Positions 62,895 through 64,000 of a stretch of 64,000 bases of DNA are shown piece by piece. A program made the translations under genes and the position numbers. Positions within the stretch are counted from its first letter, which is position 1, and the number at the start of each line of letters is the position of its first letter. The DNA comes from Molossus alvarezi (Eukaryota; Chordata; Mammalia; Chiroptera; Molossidae), in contig CM073896.1 in the NCBI GenBank assembly GCA_037176705.1, positions 27,416,708 through 27,480,707 on the forward strand, read 5' to 3'. The notes below the pieces were generated by a model. It was not told where the DNA came from, did no database searches, and saw nothing but the letters and a program-made list of their open reading frames with translations.

Positions 62895-63195
62895 GCCCTG
62901 GCCAGTTTGCCAGTTTGACTCTGTGGCTAGAACCTCGGCCTGTGGACTGAAGGGTCATGGGTTCTATTCCCAGTTAAGGGCACATATGTGGCTTGCAGGT
63001 TAAATCCCTGGCTCTGGTCAAAGCGAGTGCAGGAGACAACCAATCACTGTGTCTCTCTCACAACTATATTTCTCTTTCTCTCTCTCCCCCTCCCCCCTCC
63101 CTCACCTCCTCCTCTTTCCCTCCTTCCCTCCCTTTCACCCTCTCTAAAAATCGGTGGAAAAAATATATCCTCAGGTGAGGATTAGCAAAAACAAA
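62895..63195 (+). repeat. Ves SINE, sense, expanded CT body
   Basis: GCCCTGGCCAGTTTGCCAGT head (with a small internal duplication), a CT/CCT-rich body of about 90 nt, and TATCCTCAG|GTGAGGATTAG near the tail. TSD ACAAGTGGGA(C/A)TCTA at 62880-62894 and 63196-63210. Confidence 0.92.
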
Positions 63196-64000
63196 ACAAG
63201 TGGGAATCTAAAATATACAATGGAATTTTATAGAAGTCATTACATTTTTATTAGATTTACATACTTACATGAAGATATATTTAAAGCAGCCTTTCAAATG
63301 GCAATTGATTAACCAGATGGCAGTCTGTTTGTTCAGACAGCTTAGATCTGTTCCGTAGTCAAGTTCTTCCTAGTTCTTCAGTCACACCCCCTTCCAACAA
63401 AAATTTTCATATAAATGAAGGAGTATGAACACTGGTGAATTTAAAATGAATTCAGTAATTTTAATGAAAACTTTCTGTTTGGATTACTTTACGTGATTCT
63501 ATAGTCTCCTAAATGTATCATAATTTGAACACACAAAAAAATCATCAAAATGCAAGACTTTGTTTCCTCCTCCCTTCTGAAGATTAAATATTTATAATAA
63601 TATGAATTGTTGATAGCTTATTTTTCAAACTCTGTGAGACAACTTCTCATCTCATGTTTTTAAACCTTTTGGAAACCTAACCGATATACACTAGGGTACC
63701 ACAAACATTAGAACTGAAGTATGTCTATTAGACAATGTTCTTTAATACTCAAATTTGATTATAAATACATTTGAAAGCAATGTGGCAGCATAATCTTAGG
63801 TAAATTAGTTCAAATAGGTTAGCCAGAATATCTGAACGGGAGTGCGGGCATCTCTGTGGGATGCTCTCCTTTCTGTCACAGTGAACGGCAACCCAGAGCG
63901 AGGGATGCTGATAAATCAGTGAGAACCACCTTAAGAAGACTTCTGGATGGGATTTGGAGCAGTGATCCTGAGATTTTGAAGACCAGGCAGGTATATTAGC

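Larger units (their letters stand above)
56205..64000. other. Intergenic DNA downstream of ELAVL2
   Basis: No gene recognised. Contents: Ves SINEs at about 57137-57376 and 62895-63195, a TG microsatellite at 59129-59151, a MIR-like stretch near 62500-62625, poly-T runs and unassigned AT-rich sequence. An 85-codon open frame at 58791-59048 and others near 60922-61210 show no motif I know. Confidence 0.75.

Overview
The window is vertebrate nuclear DNA, almost certainly from a bat of the Yangochiroptera. It is AT-rich, mostly non-coding, and littered with tRNA-derived SINEs of the Ves type, a family described from vesper bats and their relatives. Many of these keep clear target-site duplications (TSDs). 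The bat family (vespertilionid, molossid or miniopterid) cannot be settled by eye.

The only protein-coding gene I can support is the 3' two thirds of ELAVL2 (HuB, a neuronal ELAV/Hu RNA-binding protein) on the + strand. Five coding exons have canonical AG/GT borders and phases that fit together: 16091-16194 (104 nt, second half of RRM1), 41285-41438 (154 nt, start of RRM2), 44875-45100 (226 nt, rest of RRM2 and start of the hinge), 52802-52840 (39 nt, hinge cassette exon) and 53421-53748 (328 nt, hinge end, RRM3 and stop). Together they give 851 nt. The missing 229 nt (start codon through the first half of RRM1) lie upstream of the window. The assignment to ELAVL2 rather than ELAVL4 or ELAVL3 rests on paralogue-specific residues in the hinge and RRM3. 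A 3'UTR of about 2.46 kb follows and ends at a strong poly(A) site near 56204.

Layout: 1-16090, intron upstream of the RRM1b exon; 16195-41284, a 25-kb intron; 41439-44874, a 3.4-kb intron; 45101-52801, a 7.7-kb intron; 52841-53420, a 580-nt intron; 56205-64000, downstream intergenic DNA with no recognised gene. Introns and flank hold Ves SINEs in both orientations, MIR, hAT (MER5A/MER20-like), a mariner MITE, L1 3' ends and microsatellites.

The most unusual structure is a 27-bp minisatellite at 36412-36893, inside the 25-kb intron. Every one of its 17 main units carries, on the transcribed strand, a pyrimidine run, then AG, then GTGAGT. Each unit is therefore an abutted 3'/5' splice-site motif, resembling a recursive-splicing point or a U1 snRNP landing site. 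Other points worth a look are a tandem TAGTAG acceptor on the last exon, a UG-repeat tract just before it, two tail-only micro-retroinsertions side by side, two Ves copies inserted at the same site with three TSD copies, and a G-rich octamer repeat.
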